Assembly: GCA_963931865.1 (NCBI GenBank)
Contig: OZ007509.1
Span: forward strand, 17,784,508-17,848,507
Reading direction: 5' to 3'
DNA: 64,000 nt
Origin: Axinella damicornis
Lineage: Eukaryota > Porifera > Demospongiae > Axinellida > Axinellidae
Under the pieces are notes generated by a model that was not told where the DNA came from, searched no databases, and saw only the letters and a list, made by a program, of their open reading frames with translations. Positions 34,145 to 47,200 of this stretch are shown one piece after another. Made by a program: the position numbers and the translations under genes. Position 1 is the stretch's first letter. Every line of letters begins with the position of its first letter.

Positions 34145-35242
34145 CTGAGAGTAATAACCTATGTAAATAACCTATGTCAGCATGTATTCATAAGCATAGA
34201 TACAGAGCAGCACAGAGACTTATTCCACTTAGTACAATATACACAATCATGAAGGTACACCCAAATTTAGGTAGTTAGTGCTGACTTGAACTCCTGTTGA
34301 AAGAATATCTGTTTGTGTTCACTCCCTGACAAACAGTATTGTGTTTGGAGTTGTTCTGTGTGTGGGTGTTGCAAATGAAACCATAGTTGTTGAGTGGGTG
34401 GTTTCAAGCGCTTCATGAGACTTTGAAAAAGCGATGGGTTCGTGCACTGCTCAGTGTGAAATGCTGCTGTTTTGTGCAAAAACGTTTGTGATGGAGTTCT
34501 CGAATCAAACTATAGATAGCCCATCTGAAAAAATGAACCAATTTTGGCAGTTTGGCGATTTTCTCGTGTGGTACTTGCAATGTGGTGCAATACCCGATCT
34601 TTTGTGTACGACAAATGTCACCAACCGATCAGACCCTATGCAGAGGACTCAGGAACAAGGATCTTCCACATCATAACCGTGTCTATGAGGTGCTCTTGCC
34701 TATCAGAAAAGCATAAATTTTATACTATATATCACACACTTGTAGATATGTACGTACCAAAAGGTGTATGTGTAAACTTGCTCCATTCTCCTGTGTAGCA
34801 ATTATTTCGTGCCCTAACTTGAATGTCGTAAATTGTCAGTGGCTGGAATCCTGATGCCTCTGTAAGCTGTATGCTTGTTGCGGGTGCATTCACACAGTAG
34901 CAACTTCCACACGTGCTTCCAGACGGTCTGATTGTAATCTCATATGACATTGTGGTCACTTTTCCGTATGCTCTGTAGTTAGCTACTTGGAGGGTCCCAG
35001 TTTACGATCATACTGGAGTGTGTGTTCAGGGTTGACCTCAGGTTCTGAACTGGCCCTGGGACTGGAGCTGCAGGAGAGGGGGCGAACAAATACACTTTAG
35101 CATCACTTCGCTGACTTTCAAGGCATCAGCTGGGGTCACACTACACTCCAAAACAGCCAGGGCTGTTCATGAACAGGTTTCTGCATGGTACTGTTCATGT
35201 AGCTGCAGGCTACCTGCTAACTGAATGTTATTGCAAGCGTGT

Positions 35243-35273
<31 letters not shown>

Positions 35274-38200
35274 GGGGGGGGGAGCGTGAGCGTGGGTGGG
35301 GGGAGTGTATGTGGAGTGTGGGTGGGTGGGAGAGCGTCGGTGGGGGAGCGTGGGTGACGAAGTGTGGGTGGGGTGAGTGTGGGTGGGGAGAGCGTGGGTG
35401 GGGGAATGTGGGTAGGGGAGTGTGGGTGGGGGGAGCGTGGGCAGGGGAGTATACGAGGTCTTCAGTACTGATCTGTTGGCTTGGCCGGCTGCATGAGTTA
35501 GGTAGGCACAATGTAATTCTAAAACGCAATCCGGCAGACCGGCCCCGACACACTACATATATATATAACGTGAGAAGGTAAGTACGTAGAGGGTTGTATA
35601 CTGAACTCTTTTATGCTATCATCCATACCCTTGTTATCCCTACATCTCCATACATTTTGAATGCTCTTGTTTATGCTTAGCAGCAGGTGCATGCTTGAAC
35701 TGGAGTTAAGTTTGCCGCAGTGGAAGTCTGACCTTTATACCAAATGAAGCCATAGTTGTTGAGTGGGTAGTTGCCTTGTGAGACTTCGAAGTAGCAAAAA
35801 AGCGGTGCACTGTTCAGTGTAAAATGCAACTGCTTTGTGCGAAAGCCGTCATATGAGAGAGTCGTGCCATTTTGGCCATTTGTCAACTTTTATATTATGT
35901 GTCTATCCCTACATATAGAGAGTATACTGACTCTATGATGATCCCTGTCTCGGTACAACCACATACGTACCTACAAACGTTGACACGGCCCTCCACACTC
36001 GGCCTACATCATCACCACTGTAGGCTCTCACATTGCAAGTGAATCTAGTCAGTGGTCTGAGCCCTGACTCTCTTGTGATGACAGTGGTAGTGGTAGAACC
36101 ATTCACAAACGTTTCACCAAACTTTACACCAGCCCAGAAACGGATTTCATATTTAGTGACATCTCCTGCATCTGTAGCATTGGCCGGTGGGTCCCAGTTC
36201 AGTGTCACAGAAGGATTGTGTGTGTCCACATGTGCTGTCAGATTTTGGACTGGGTCTGGAGCAAGAGCTGTAGCAAAATAAATAAAAACCTATGCATTTG
36301 CATACACATAGAAAAACATACAAGAAATAATACATACCTAAACCACTTCATACAAACTTTATATAACCATGGATTCGTCTTCCATCCACCCAACGTATAC
36401 TATAGTAGTTTCCCAAGCACACCAGACATAGTCACCTTATGCCTGTATTACACCAACCACCTAGCTACACATACTAGCATCACCAATTAAGCACTATTTT
36501 TCTCTGAGGAATCATCTCCTCATGATGCACCTATAGCATATTAATTGCTCCTCAGTTCATGGGTACACAACCAGTTTGCAGTGCATTACGGGGTTTAGTG
36601 CCTGAGTGCACTAAACCCCGTAATGCACTGCAAACTTAGCCTCGTCCCCAGGCTCTCCCATGCATGAACAAAACTTGAGAGAAAGGGGGAGAGCCTGGGA
36701 TATTTTGTCACATGAGAAATGTCATGTTTAATAATTGCGTGTGGGCAATCAAAACTGCAAGTCATGCATGAATATACTATAATTCTATACCAGTGTGTGT
36801 AGTTCTTGTTTGAGACTGTTGTATAGCTGACAGCGCTATCACGTCGCCCCATACTCCGCGGCCGCATTATTCCTGCTCAAAGATTCCGGAGAGACACCAA
36901 GACGCCGTTCCATGGCCTCGCCAAGAAGTGGCCGAATTGAATGCCAAAACGACCCGTTTGTACGAATCATTCTCGCCACAGACTGCCAAAGCATGGCTAC
37001 CGTCGATCTCCACGCAGCTAACGGTCAAGCGCTGAATGAGCCGGCTTCGTGCAACATATTTGCGGTCAGTGCACCCACATTCAATTTAGTTCGCTCTACC
37101 CTTCTCTCTATCCCGACGTCATGATAAATTATCCCAGGCCCTCTCCCCCTTTTTCCGTACTGTAAGCGGCGAAAAGCTGGGAATGAGGCTAATTAACTGC
37201 AAACTGGTATCTAAACTACTTACTGACCTGAAAGCTGTTGGTCTTCGAAACTGTGTGTTATTATCACTTAAGTGTGCATTAAGTGACTTACTGCTCAGTC
37301 ATGTGATCGATTCTGAGGTGTCTGATTCGTTGAGGGTCATGTGAGTAGGTCTAAGGTGTGTTTATCAAAATAATGAACTGGTAAGTAACTCAGCCATCTG
37401 ACATGGAAACATAATATTATTATGCAGATTGTACAAGCCCACTGATAAATTAGACATAGCGGCATAATTGAAGCTGTGCAATGCTTGATAGTCCTTTCAT
37501 AACTAAGAAATTGAAGGCACTACCTGATCCCGGGATCTAAAATGTCCTCCTATGCAAACTATAATGCGCAAAAACAGCTTTCGGCCTCTCTGCTGAACGG
37601 AAGAACTTATGCAACCTAAAAGGGCCCAAACCACTGGCCATGCAGCTAAAATATGATGCTCATATCTCAGCCTTTGCTTTACGTTGATTACTGCAGGTGA
37701 TGTAAATGCCGAGAGAACAACCTAAGAACAACGGCGACTAAAATACCAATTAAGTTTTTACCATACATGAGAGCACAATTATCAGTTGAGGAAGGAATTT
37801 GTCTGTACTAGGACATTGCAGGGCAAGCATCTGGAAGCTGAATGCATTATTTCAGCCACCATGCAAAGAGAGAATGAAGTCTGCATCAGTCCAGACAGAT
37901 TGTCATGTCGGTACAACTAATCTGGTCTCGTTATTTTGCTTTGTGTTCTGCACATTAATTTGAGCTTAAGCTTGGTTTCAGATAAGGTAATAATTGTGTG
38001 TACCATCCAACGATGGAAAATTACCGTAGTCGCGCGTTATTAGGCGCATCTCACTTATAGGCGCATATTCACTGTTAGGCGCATGCAGTTTCAACTCTCG
38101 TCCCAGGTAAGCGCTGCAGTCTTCTTCCAGAAACTCTGCCATTTTCGATCCTTCAGAGTGGAAAACAGCTATATTCGAATTAAAGTGCGCTTCCTATTTG

Positions 38201-41200
38201 AGGAATGTCATTATTGTTATTAGGCGCATCTCGCTTATAGGCGCATATTTCCTTCGTGTGGAGTTATAGGCGCATGCGCCTAATAACGCGCGACTACGGT
38301 ATGCTGAAATAGATATGTAGATTCAAGCTATACATTTACATGTTAGACGCATGTCACTGCTCTCTTCAAAAGCATTCATAGTACACATATTTAGACAAAA
38401 CACATGGTGTGCAAGTTAACCAAGTCTGCATACCTATAAACCTTGATACAGTTCTCGACTCTTGGCTTGCATACCGTATTTCCGCGAATAGACGCCGCGG
38501 CGTTTATTTATTTCGTTGGTCAGTTTGGTGCGGCCACTATTCGAGGGCGGCGTTTATTCGAGGGCGGCGTTTATTACTTTCGGCAGTATGACAGCGCCAC
38601 GTACACAGCTAGCTCCCCGTTGAATTGCGTCAACAAGCAGGTGAGAAAGTCGAATTTTCGGTCGAGAGACACACAAAGCAACAACTCACATGGGCAAGAT
38701 TCGGCAAGTGCCGTCCGCGATCCGCGGCTGGAACACTGAGCGACTTTGATTAGCCGTCGCTTTGCGTCAAAGCGATACACACGGGACGAGGACGACGGTG
38801 AAGATGCCTTCGCGGGAGGAATATGGAGGGGGATGACGACGAGCTCGAGGACTTGGACTGTCTTCCACGCATGCTAACCCGTCGCGGCGTTTATTCGAGG
38901 GCGGCGTTTATTTCACTCAGCGCCTCCAATTGTGCGGCGGTTATTCGAGGGCGGCGTCTATTCGAGGGCGGCGTCTATTCGCGGAAATACGGTAATCACC
39001 GCGGCTGTAGGCCCTCACATTGAAAGTGAATGTAGTCAGTGGTCTGAGCCCCGACCTTCTTGTGATCTCAGTGGTGGTGATGGAACCTCTCACAACCTTT
39101 TTCTGGCAGTGACCCGTTTCCTTGTCACAGAAATAAATCTGATATTTAGTGATACCTCCCACATCTGCAGCATTAGCGGGTGGGACCCACTTCAGTGTCA
39201 CAGAAGGCTTGTGTGTGTCCACATGTGCTGTTAGATTTTGGACTGGGTCTGGAGTGAGAGCTGTATATAGATCAAGTGCACATGCATGAATATCAATAGT
39301 GCACTGTGTGTTTGTATAATTATTAATGTGTGCTTTTCAAGGAGATAACAATAATTAAAGGGGGATGCTTAGTCTCATATGATATCCCAAGTTAATCCAC
39401 CTTTGATTTTACGTTGATTACTGCAGGTGATATAAACGCCAAGAGAACAACCTAAGAACAACGGCGACTAAAATAACATGTATGCATGGGCAATGAAGTT
39501 TTTGCCATAGGTGAGCATGAGAGCACAATTTTCAGTTGAGGAAGGAATTTGTCTGCACTAGGACATTGCAGGGCAAGCATCTGGAAGCTGAATGCATTTC
39601 AGCCACCATGCATAGAGAGAATGAAGTCGCTGCTGAGTGTCAGCAAGGTCACAATAGGTGCAGAAGGTTTGTACACTAACTGTTGGCATCAGTCTAGCTG
39701 CACAGATTGTCATGTCGGTGTATAATATTCTTCCTGGTCTCGTTATTACCCCGCGCGCACATGCGTTAAGCAATCGGATTTGTCTGTCAGTCAGTCAGTC
39801 AGTCAGTCGTCTGTCAGTCAGTTGTCTGTCTGTCAGGCGAAAAAAATTGAAATCTCCCCACATAGACCCCCCCCCCCCCCCCCCCCCCCCCCCATAAACC
39901 ATCGAAATGGGGTCAAACAATTAATAGCAAAAACATTGCTCTATGTGTACCTGACTGAAGTCAAGGCGCTCCGTTTCGCTGTATTTCGTCTATTTCCTAC
40001 TTTTCATAACTCATAACATTGGCTATACCTCTTCGTGACCTCAGAGTCCCATCAAAAACAGGACACGCAGTGCATTTGGAAACTTCATGCACAGTATACA
40101 CGATAGCTGCATGCCCTGTTCGATACGCATAGGCAGAGATGTCACGTCGATTGTAGCTGCACTGCATGCATCCTGGCCTGTAGACGTTCAGCGCGGGGTA
40201 TGTGTTCAATGAACACCTCTAGTTTTGCTTTGTGTTCTGCACATTAATTTGAGCTTAAGCTTTGTTTCAGATAAGGTCATAATCGTGTGTACCGTCCAAT
40301 GATGGAAAATCAGTATGCTGAAATAGATATGTAGATTCAAGCTATACATTTACATGTTAGACGCATGTCACTGCTCTCTTCAAAAGCATCCATAGTACAC
40401 ATATTTAAACGAAACACATGGTGTGCAAGTTAACCAAGTCTGCATACCTATAAACATTGATACAGTTCTCGACTCTTGGCTTGCACAATCACCACGGCTG
40501 TAGGCCCTCACTTTGAAAGTGAATGTAGTCAGTGGTCTGAGCCCCGACTCTCTTGTAATCTCAGTGGTGGTGACGGAACCTCTCACAACCTTTTCATGGC
40601 AGCAACCCGTTTCCTTGTCACAGAAATAAATCTGATATTTAGTGATACCTCCCACATCAGCAGCATTAGCGGGTGGGACCCACTTCAGTGTCACACAAGG
40701 CTTGTGTTTGTCCACATGTGCTGTCAGATTTTGGACTGGGTCTGGAGCAAGAGCTGTATATAGATCAAGTGCACATGCATGAATATCAATACTGCACTGT
40801 GTGCTTGTATAATCACAGAGTCGGTAGACTCTGTATGTAGGGATACGACGTACACGCAATATATGCTAATACAAAAGAATCTCTCCAAATCTCAGAAACG
40901 GTACACTTATAAGCCTTTATAACCACATACCGTTCATCTTCGAGTGTTTTCATGACCAACAAGACTCCTCGCGTCGCGAAAAACCGTCGCGAAAGTACCA
41001 CACCAGGTACGCGCAAAACGGGCAAATTGTTTTTCTTTCTTCTTCTTCTTCTTCTTCTTCTTCAGACGGGCTAGCTCTACGTCGCCTCAATCTCTCATGA
41101 TGGTTTTCGCACGAAACAGCAGCATTTCACACCGAGTAGTGCACCTGGCCATCGCTTTTTCGCAACCACCAAGTTTTCACCAGGCGGCTGCAGGTGCCCA

Positions 41201-44200
41201 CTCAATAACTATGGCTTCTTTAGTCACGCCATTTTCTCGTTTGTACGCATGCGCGATCACTTAGCAACGAACGTAATTATTACTCAAGATCGCTGAATTA
41301 GAAGTGTCTTGCGCCGTTGTGTTGACGATATTAAATTTCGTACTTCATAAAACCCAGGTAAATTCTTAACTCTGGTTACTCTGCGTATAATTTATGTATG
41401 TTACTACCTACTGTGTTCTGTGAGAGGGCTGAATGCCTATCTAAAGACTTTATAAATCTTGCTACTTCTGGTATAGCTAGCTAGCTAATAATATTATGGT
41501 CTTCAGAGTTCAGACAGTGATTACTGCCTTAGTATCCGTCCAGAAAAGGGTTGACTTGGGTCTGATTCTTCAGCCAATGTGAATACCAGAGTCAATATTG
41601 TCCATATACCAAAGCAAGGGCTCCTACTACTTGTGAGGACACCGACTTCTGCTCTGTGATGGCAAATTGCATGCGCTGCTGCTAAAAAAAGACATAAACA
41701 AGTAATAAAAAACATTTGAAAATGTAACAGGATGTAGGGATACCAGAACGGCAAAAAGTAAGGAAACAAGGCAGGGATGATCGCACAAAACAGTGAAGTA
41801 TACAATCCCCCTACATATCTTTTTTCATTATACACGTATATGGAAAAAGATCTCTGTAGGGGGGTTGTATACTTCACTGTTTTGTGCGATCATCCCTGCC
41901 TTGTTTCCTTAGTTTTTGCCGTTCTGGTATCCCTACATCCTGTTACATTTTCAAATGTTTTTTATTACTTGTACTAAATGTGTGCTTGTATATACTCAAG
42001 GAGATAACAATTAAAGGGGAATGCTTAGTCTCATAATTATGATATCCCAAGTTAATCCACCTTTGCTTTTTCGTTGATGACTGCAGGTGATATAAATGCC
42101 GAGAGAACAACCTAAGAACAACGGCGACTAAATACCATGTATTGGTTTTTGCCATAGATGAGAGCACAATTATCAGTTCAGGAAGGAATTTGTCTGCACT
42201 AGGACATTGCAGGGCAAGCATCTGGAAGCTGAATGCATTATTTCAGCCACCATGCAAAGAGAGAGCGAAGTCCTGCTGAGTGTCAGCAAGGTCACAATAG
42301 GTGCAGAAGGTTTGTACACTAACTGTTGGCATCAGTCCAGCTGCACAGATTGTCATGTCGGTACAATTATATTCCTTCCTGGTCTCATTATTTTGCTTTG
42401 TGTTCTGCACATTAATTTGAGCTTAAGCTTTGTTTCAGATAAGGTAATAATCGTGTGTACCATCCAACAATGGAAAATTATGCTGAAATAGATATGTAGA
42501 TTCAAGCTATACATTTACATGTTAGACGCATGTCACTGCTCTCCTCAAAAGCATCCATATTTAGACTAGTGTGCAAGTTAACAACAAAGTCTGCATACCT
42601 ATAAACCTTGATACAGTTCTCGACTCTTGGCTTGCACAATCACCACGGCTGTAGGCCCTCACTTTGAAAGTGAATGTAGTCAGTGGTCTGAGCCCCGACC
42701 TTCTTGTGAACTCAGTGGTGGTGACGGAACCTCTCACAACCTTTTCATGGCAGCAACCCGTTTCCTTGTCACAGAAATAAATCTGATATTTAGTGATACC
42801 TCCCACATCAGCAGCATTAGCGGGTGGGACCCACTTCAGTGTCACAGAAGGCTTGTGTGTGTCCACATGTGCTGTCAGATTTTGGACTGGGTCTGGAGTG
42901 AGACCTGTAGATCAAGTGCACATGCATGAATATCAATAGTGCACTGTGTGCTTGTATAATTATTACTAAATGTGTGCTTTTCAAGGAGATAACAATTAAA
43001 GGGGGATGCTTAGTCTCATATGATATCCCAAGTTAATCCACCTTTGCTTTTACGTTGATTACTGCAGGTGATGTAAACGCTGAGAGAACAACCTAAGAAC
43101 AACGGCGACTAAAATAACATGGGCAATGAAGTTTTTGTCATAGATGGGAGCACAATTATTAGTTCAGGAAGGAATTTGTCTGCACTAGGACATTGCGGGG
43201 CAAGCATCTGGAAGCTGAATGCATTTCAGCCACCATGCATAGAGAGAATGAAGTCGCTGCTGAGTGTCAGCAAGGTCACAATAGATGCAGAAGGTTTGTA
43301 CACTAACTGTTGGCATCATGCACATATTGTCATGTCGGTGTATAATTGGAGCGAGCCTGAGCGAGCCCCACATAGTCGTGCTCTCCAGGATGTCCGTCCG
43401 TCCATCTGTCCGTCCAGTCGGTGTCTGTCCGACTTAACTTCCAGTGTTCTTTTAGCGTATGACCGTATATCCGAGTGGAAAATCGTACTGTTGTGCCGCC
43501 CGCGTGCTAGCTGAATCAACAACATGCGTACGACTCGCCTACCAAAATGCACGACAGTATACCGGGTCAAGCCTGCTATGTTTTACGCTGGTGCTACAAA
43601 CTACGTACTACAGAGGTCAGCTGGAGGGAGAGATTCTCTCGGCAACTTGGGGTACTCCTCTCAGGTACAGTGTAGCCTTGTTCACAGTCCCACGCTCAGC
43701 TTTTCGTTGCTTGCCGTACGTCGCTTGCAGTGCGGCAAGCGACGAAAAGCTGGGCGTGGGACTGGGAACGAGGCTACCACGAACTTGAAACTACAGACCG
43801 TAAATGATGAACGACAATTGGCTACATCGCAGGCCCCACCCCTGGCCCCAACTTCCCTACGATCACTCAGAGAATGATTATTGGCATGCAGTACGTCAGT
43901 TTGTCAGGCGAGCCCCACAATGCCCTGCATTCTCCTAGTATTCTTCCTGGTCTCGTTATTACCCCGAGCGCGCATGCGTTAAGCAATCGGTTTTGTCTGT
44001 CAGTCAGTCAGTCAGTCAGTCAGTTGTCTGTCAGTCAGTTGTTTGTCTGTCAGGCGAAAAAATTGAAATCTCCCCACATAGACCCCCATAAACCATCGAA
44101 ATGGAGTCAAACAATAGCAAATAGCAAAAAAAAAAAACTGCTCTATGTGTACCTGACTGAAGTCAAGGCGCTCCGTTTCGCTGTATTTCGTCTATTTCCT

Positions 44201-47200
44201 AATTTTCATAACTCATAACATTGGCTATACCTCTTCGTGACCTCAGAGTCCCATCAAAAACAGGACACACAGTACATTTGGAAACTTCATGCACAGTATA
44301 CGCGATAGCCGCCCTGTTCGATGCGCATAGGCAGAGATGTCACGTCGATTGTAGCTGCACTGCATGCATCCTGGCCTGTAGACGTTCAGCGCGGGGTATG
44401 TGTTCAATGAACACCTCTAGTTTTGCTTTGTGTTCTGCACATTAATTTGAGCTTAAGCTTTGTTTCAGATAAGGTAATAATCGTGTGTATCGTCCAATGA
44501 TGGAAAATTATGCTGAAATAGATATGTAAATTCAAGCTATACATTTACATGTTAGACGCATGTCACTGCTCTCTTCAAAAGCATCCATAGTAGACGAAAC
44601 ACATGGTGTGCAAGTTAACCAAGTCTGCATACCTATAAACCTTGATACAGTTCTCGACTCTTGGCTTGCATAATCACCACGGCTGTAGGCCCTCACATTG
44701 AAAGTGAACGTAGTCAGTGGTCTGAGCCCCGACCCTCTTGTGATCTCAGTGGTGGTGACGGAACCTCTCACAACCTTTTCATGGCAGCAACCCGTTTCCT
44801 CGTCACAGAAATAAATCTGATACTTAGTGATACCTCCCACATCAGCAGCATTAGCGGGTGGGACCCACTTCAGTGTCACGGAAGGCTTGTGTTTGTCCAC
44901 ATGTGCTGTCAGATTTTGGACTGGGTCTGGAGCAAGAGCTGTATATAGATCAAGTGCACATGCATGAATATCAATAGTGCACTGTGTGCTTGTATAATTA
45001 TTAATGTGTGCTTTTCAAGGAGATAACAATTAAAGGGGGATGCTTAGTCTCATATGATATCCCAAGTTAATCCACCTTTGCTTTTACGTTGATTACTGCA
45101 GGTGATATAAACGCTGAGAGAACAACCTAAGAACAACGGCGACTAAAATAGCATGTATGGGCAATGAAGTTTTTACCATACATATGGGAGCACAATAATC
45201 AGTTCAGGAAGGAATTTCTCTGCACTAGGACATTGCAGGGCAAGCATCTGGAAGCAATTCCCCTTACTTTATGGGTTATTCCGACCCACTCAGTGTACCA
45301 TGGAACACCCTACATATTTTCTCATTATACATGTATTACCGTATACCGGGATATTTTGGCGACCGTTTTAATTTGACGATTTGGCGATTCAGAAGCCAAT
45401 CGCCAAATTAAAAAATCGCCAATATTAATATTGGCTGGCCAGCTAGATCGACTGTCAGCGCGTGCGCGGGAAGCAAGTTCTCAATGAGATGGTAAGACCC
45501 AACGTACTACCTGCCGAGAGAGTTCTGCGGAGCAGCGCCTACTACTTCACAGACGGTGCACCGAACTAAAAGCGTAGACAGACTACAGACTGCTGAACAT
45601 GCGGTCATGGCCGACTATGTACCTGTCCTGGGTCGTGCATCACTGCCACAGCGTACGCATCGTGGGCATTGCTGACCTCCCGGATAGCTGTTCGCCGATC
45701 GTGGGCCTCCAGATGCCGCTGAAAACGTGATGGCCATGACTGTGACTGCTCTCCGTTTCGTACGTCTTCGTCCTGCTTCCGGGCCTGATCTCGTCAAGTC
45801 AGTCACGTCGTGCCCAGTCAGTCACGTCGCGCCCTCCCACGGCCACGGCGCGCATAGTGACGTCATACTTTTCCGTTGCGCCATGCGATCACCAAATTTC
45901 AAATTTTATACCGAGCCATTTCAGGCCATTTCGCCAAATTTAATGGCCGCCAAAATTTCCCGGTATACGGTATGTGGAAAGATATGTAGCTAAGATGGGG
46001 TTGTATACTGAACTGTTTTATGCCATCATCCCTGCTTGTTTTCTTACTTTTCGCTGTTCTGCTATCCCTACATCTTCATAGCTACAATCTTTACACTTGT
46101 ACATTACCACTTAGTACTAACTTGCAAGAAGTTACTCCTAACTTGTCAACAGACATGACCAATATGAATACTTACCACCAAAGTAGCTTGAAACTGCCTT
46201 CCATAGCCCAATACAGTCACCACACTGTGCCCTCACTCCAAACCTGGAGGTGGTTAGTGGTATGAGACCGGAATCTTTATCGAGTACTATGCTGGTGCCG
46301 GAGCAGCATATTTTAGCGTTGTTTCTTCCCCTTGGCTCGAAACGAACGTGGTACTGGGTGACATCTGGCCAGGAACTTTGAGTTCCAGCCCCAACATTCG
46401 ACGGTGGGTCCCAGGTCAGGGTTACAGATGGGACATCTGGGTTTAGACTAGCTGCAAGATTCCCAACTTGATCAGGAACCAGAGCTGTAGGGGGAATATA
46501 CGCAAATAAACGTTGCAAATAGGGATTTCCACGCCGGAAAATAAATGCTGCACGTCGGCAAATAAATATTATGTCAGCTTCCCAGTTTACCTATTTTTGT
46601 TATGGATGGCGTGCCATACCTGTGCCATATGCGTATATACGTGTGACCTGTCCACGAGCATGATCAGAGAGCTTGAGAGTGTGGAGCTGCATGTGAAAAG
46701 ATGTCGATTACGCACACTGTTGAACTCCATATGTAGCTGCTCTAGCTCTGCAAGCCATAGAGGCACCGCCTGGTCCAGGTACGTACGTACATACACATAT
46801 CATGAGAATAGATCCCCCATTTAGTGCCTCGCGCTAATGCGCTCGACAATAACACGTTCAGATTCAGACATCACTATAATATACTAGATGGTGACTTCCC
46901 AGTTTATAATCTATGCAACAGCTGGCTAGAAAAAGTGGATGGGGGACCTACTTTTAGGTATCTAGCTATCCATATAATAGGTAGGAAACTGTACATTACT
47001 ACTACAATTTTTGTTCGCGCGTGGGAGAGCCTGGGAACGAGGCTAACTACAGCCACTCCACACAAAAACTGACTAAACGAATAGACACAGCTGCTATATA
47101 GCCATTATCAGTATGCCTATGTTACCATGGTGAAAATGGGAGCAACAGAAGTTGTGTAGCTATTCATCTACTATCATGATCATGCATATGAATATAACTA

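Larger units (their letters stand above)
28600..36300. repeat. Segmental duplication, left copy
   Basis: Matches 46600-56100 in order: CGTACATGTGACCTG-type intergenic stretch, FN3 (29042), FN3 start exon (30284), intergenic DNA, PARP exon (33528), FN3 (34758), FN3 (35971). Differences are mainly insertions on one side only: element 29448-29730 and SINE 32205-32386 here, and the copia remnant, the minisatellite element and the 47.2-47.75 kb element in the right copy. Confidence 0.85.
37420..45260. repeat. Array of duplicated intron-plus-FN3 modules
   Basis: Intron landmarks recur with each FN3 exon: ACCTAAGAACAACGGCGACT (37725, 39452, 42112, 43093, 45128), the AGGACATTGCAGGGCAAGCA type (37811, 39561, 42202, 43187, 45230) and GATATGTAGATTCAAGC (38310, 40327, 42490, 44520 variant). 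Four modules carry exons 38434, 40448, 42599 and 44633. The fifth (45000-45260) is cut off without an exon. Gene A has one module at 60800-61562. Confidence 0.85.

Noticed and set aside
38941..39234. Plus-strand frames opposite FN3 exons (for example ending SGWDPLQCHRRLVCVHMCC)
   Set aside because: They are antisense shadows that recur wherever this FN3 subtype occurs.
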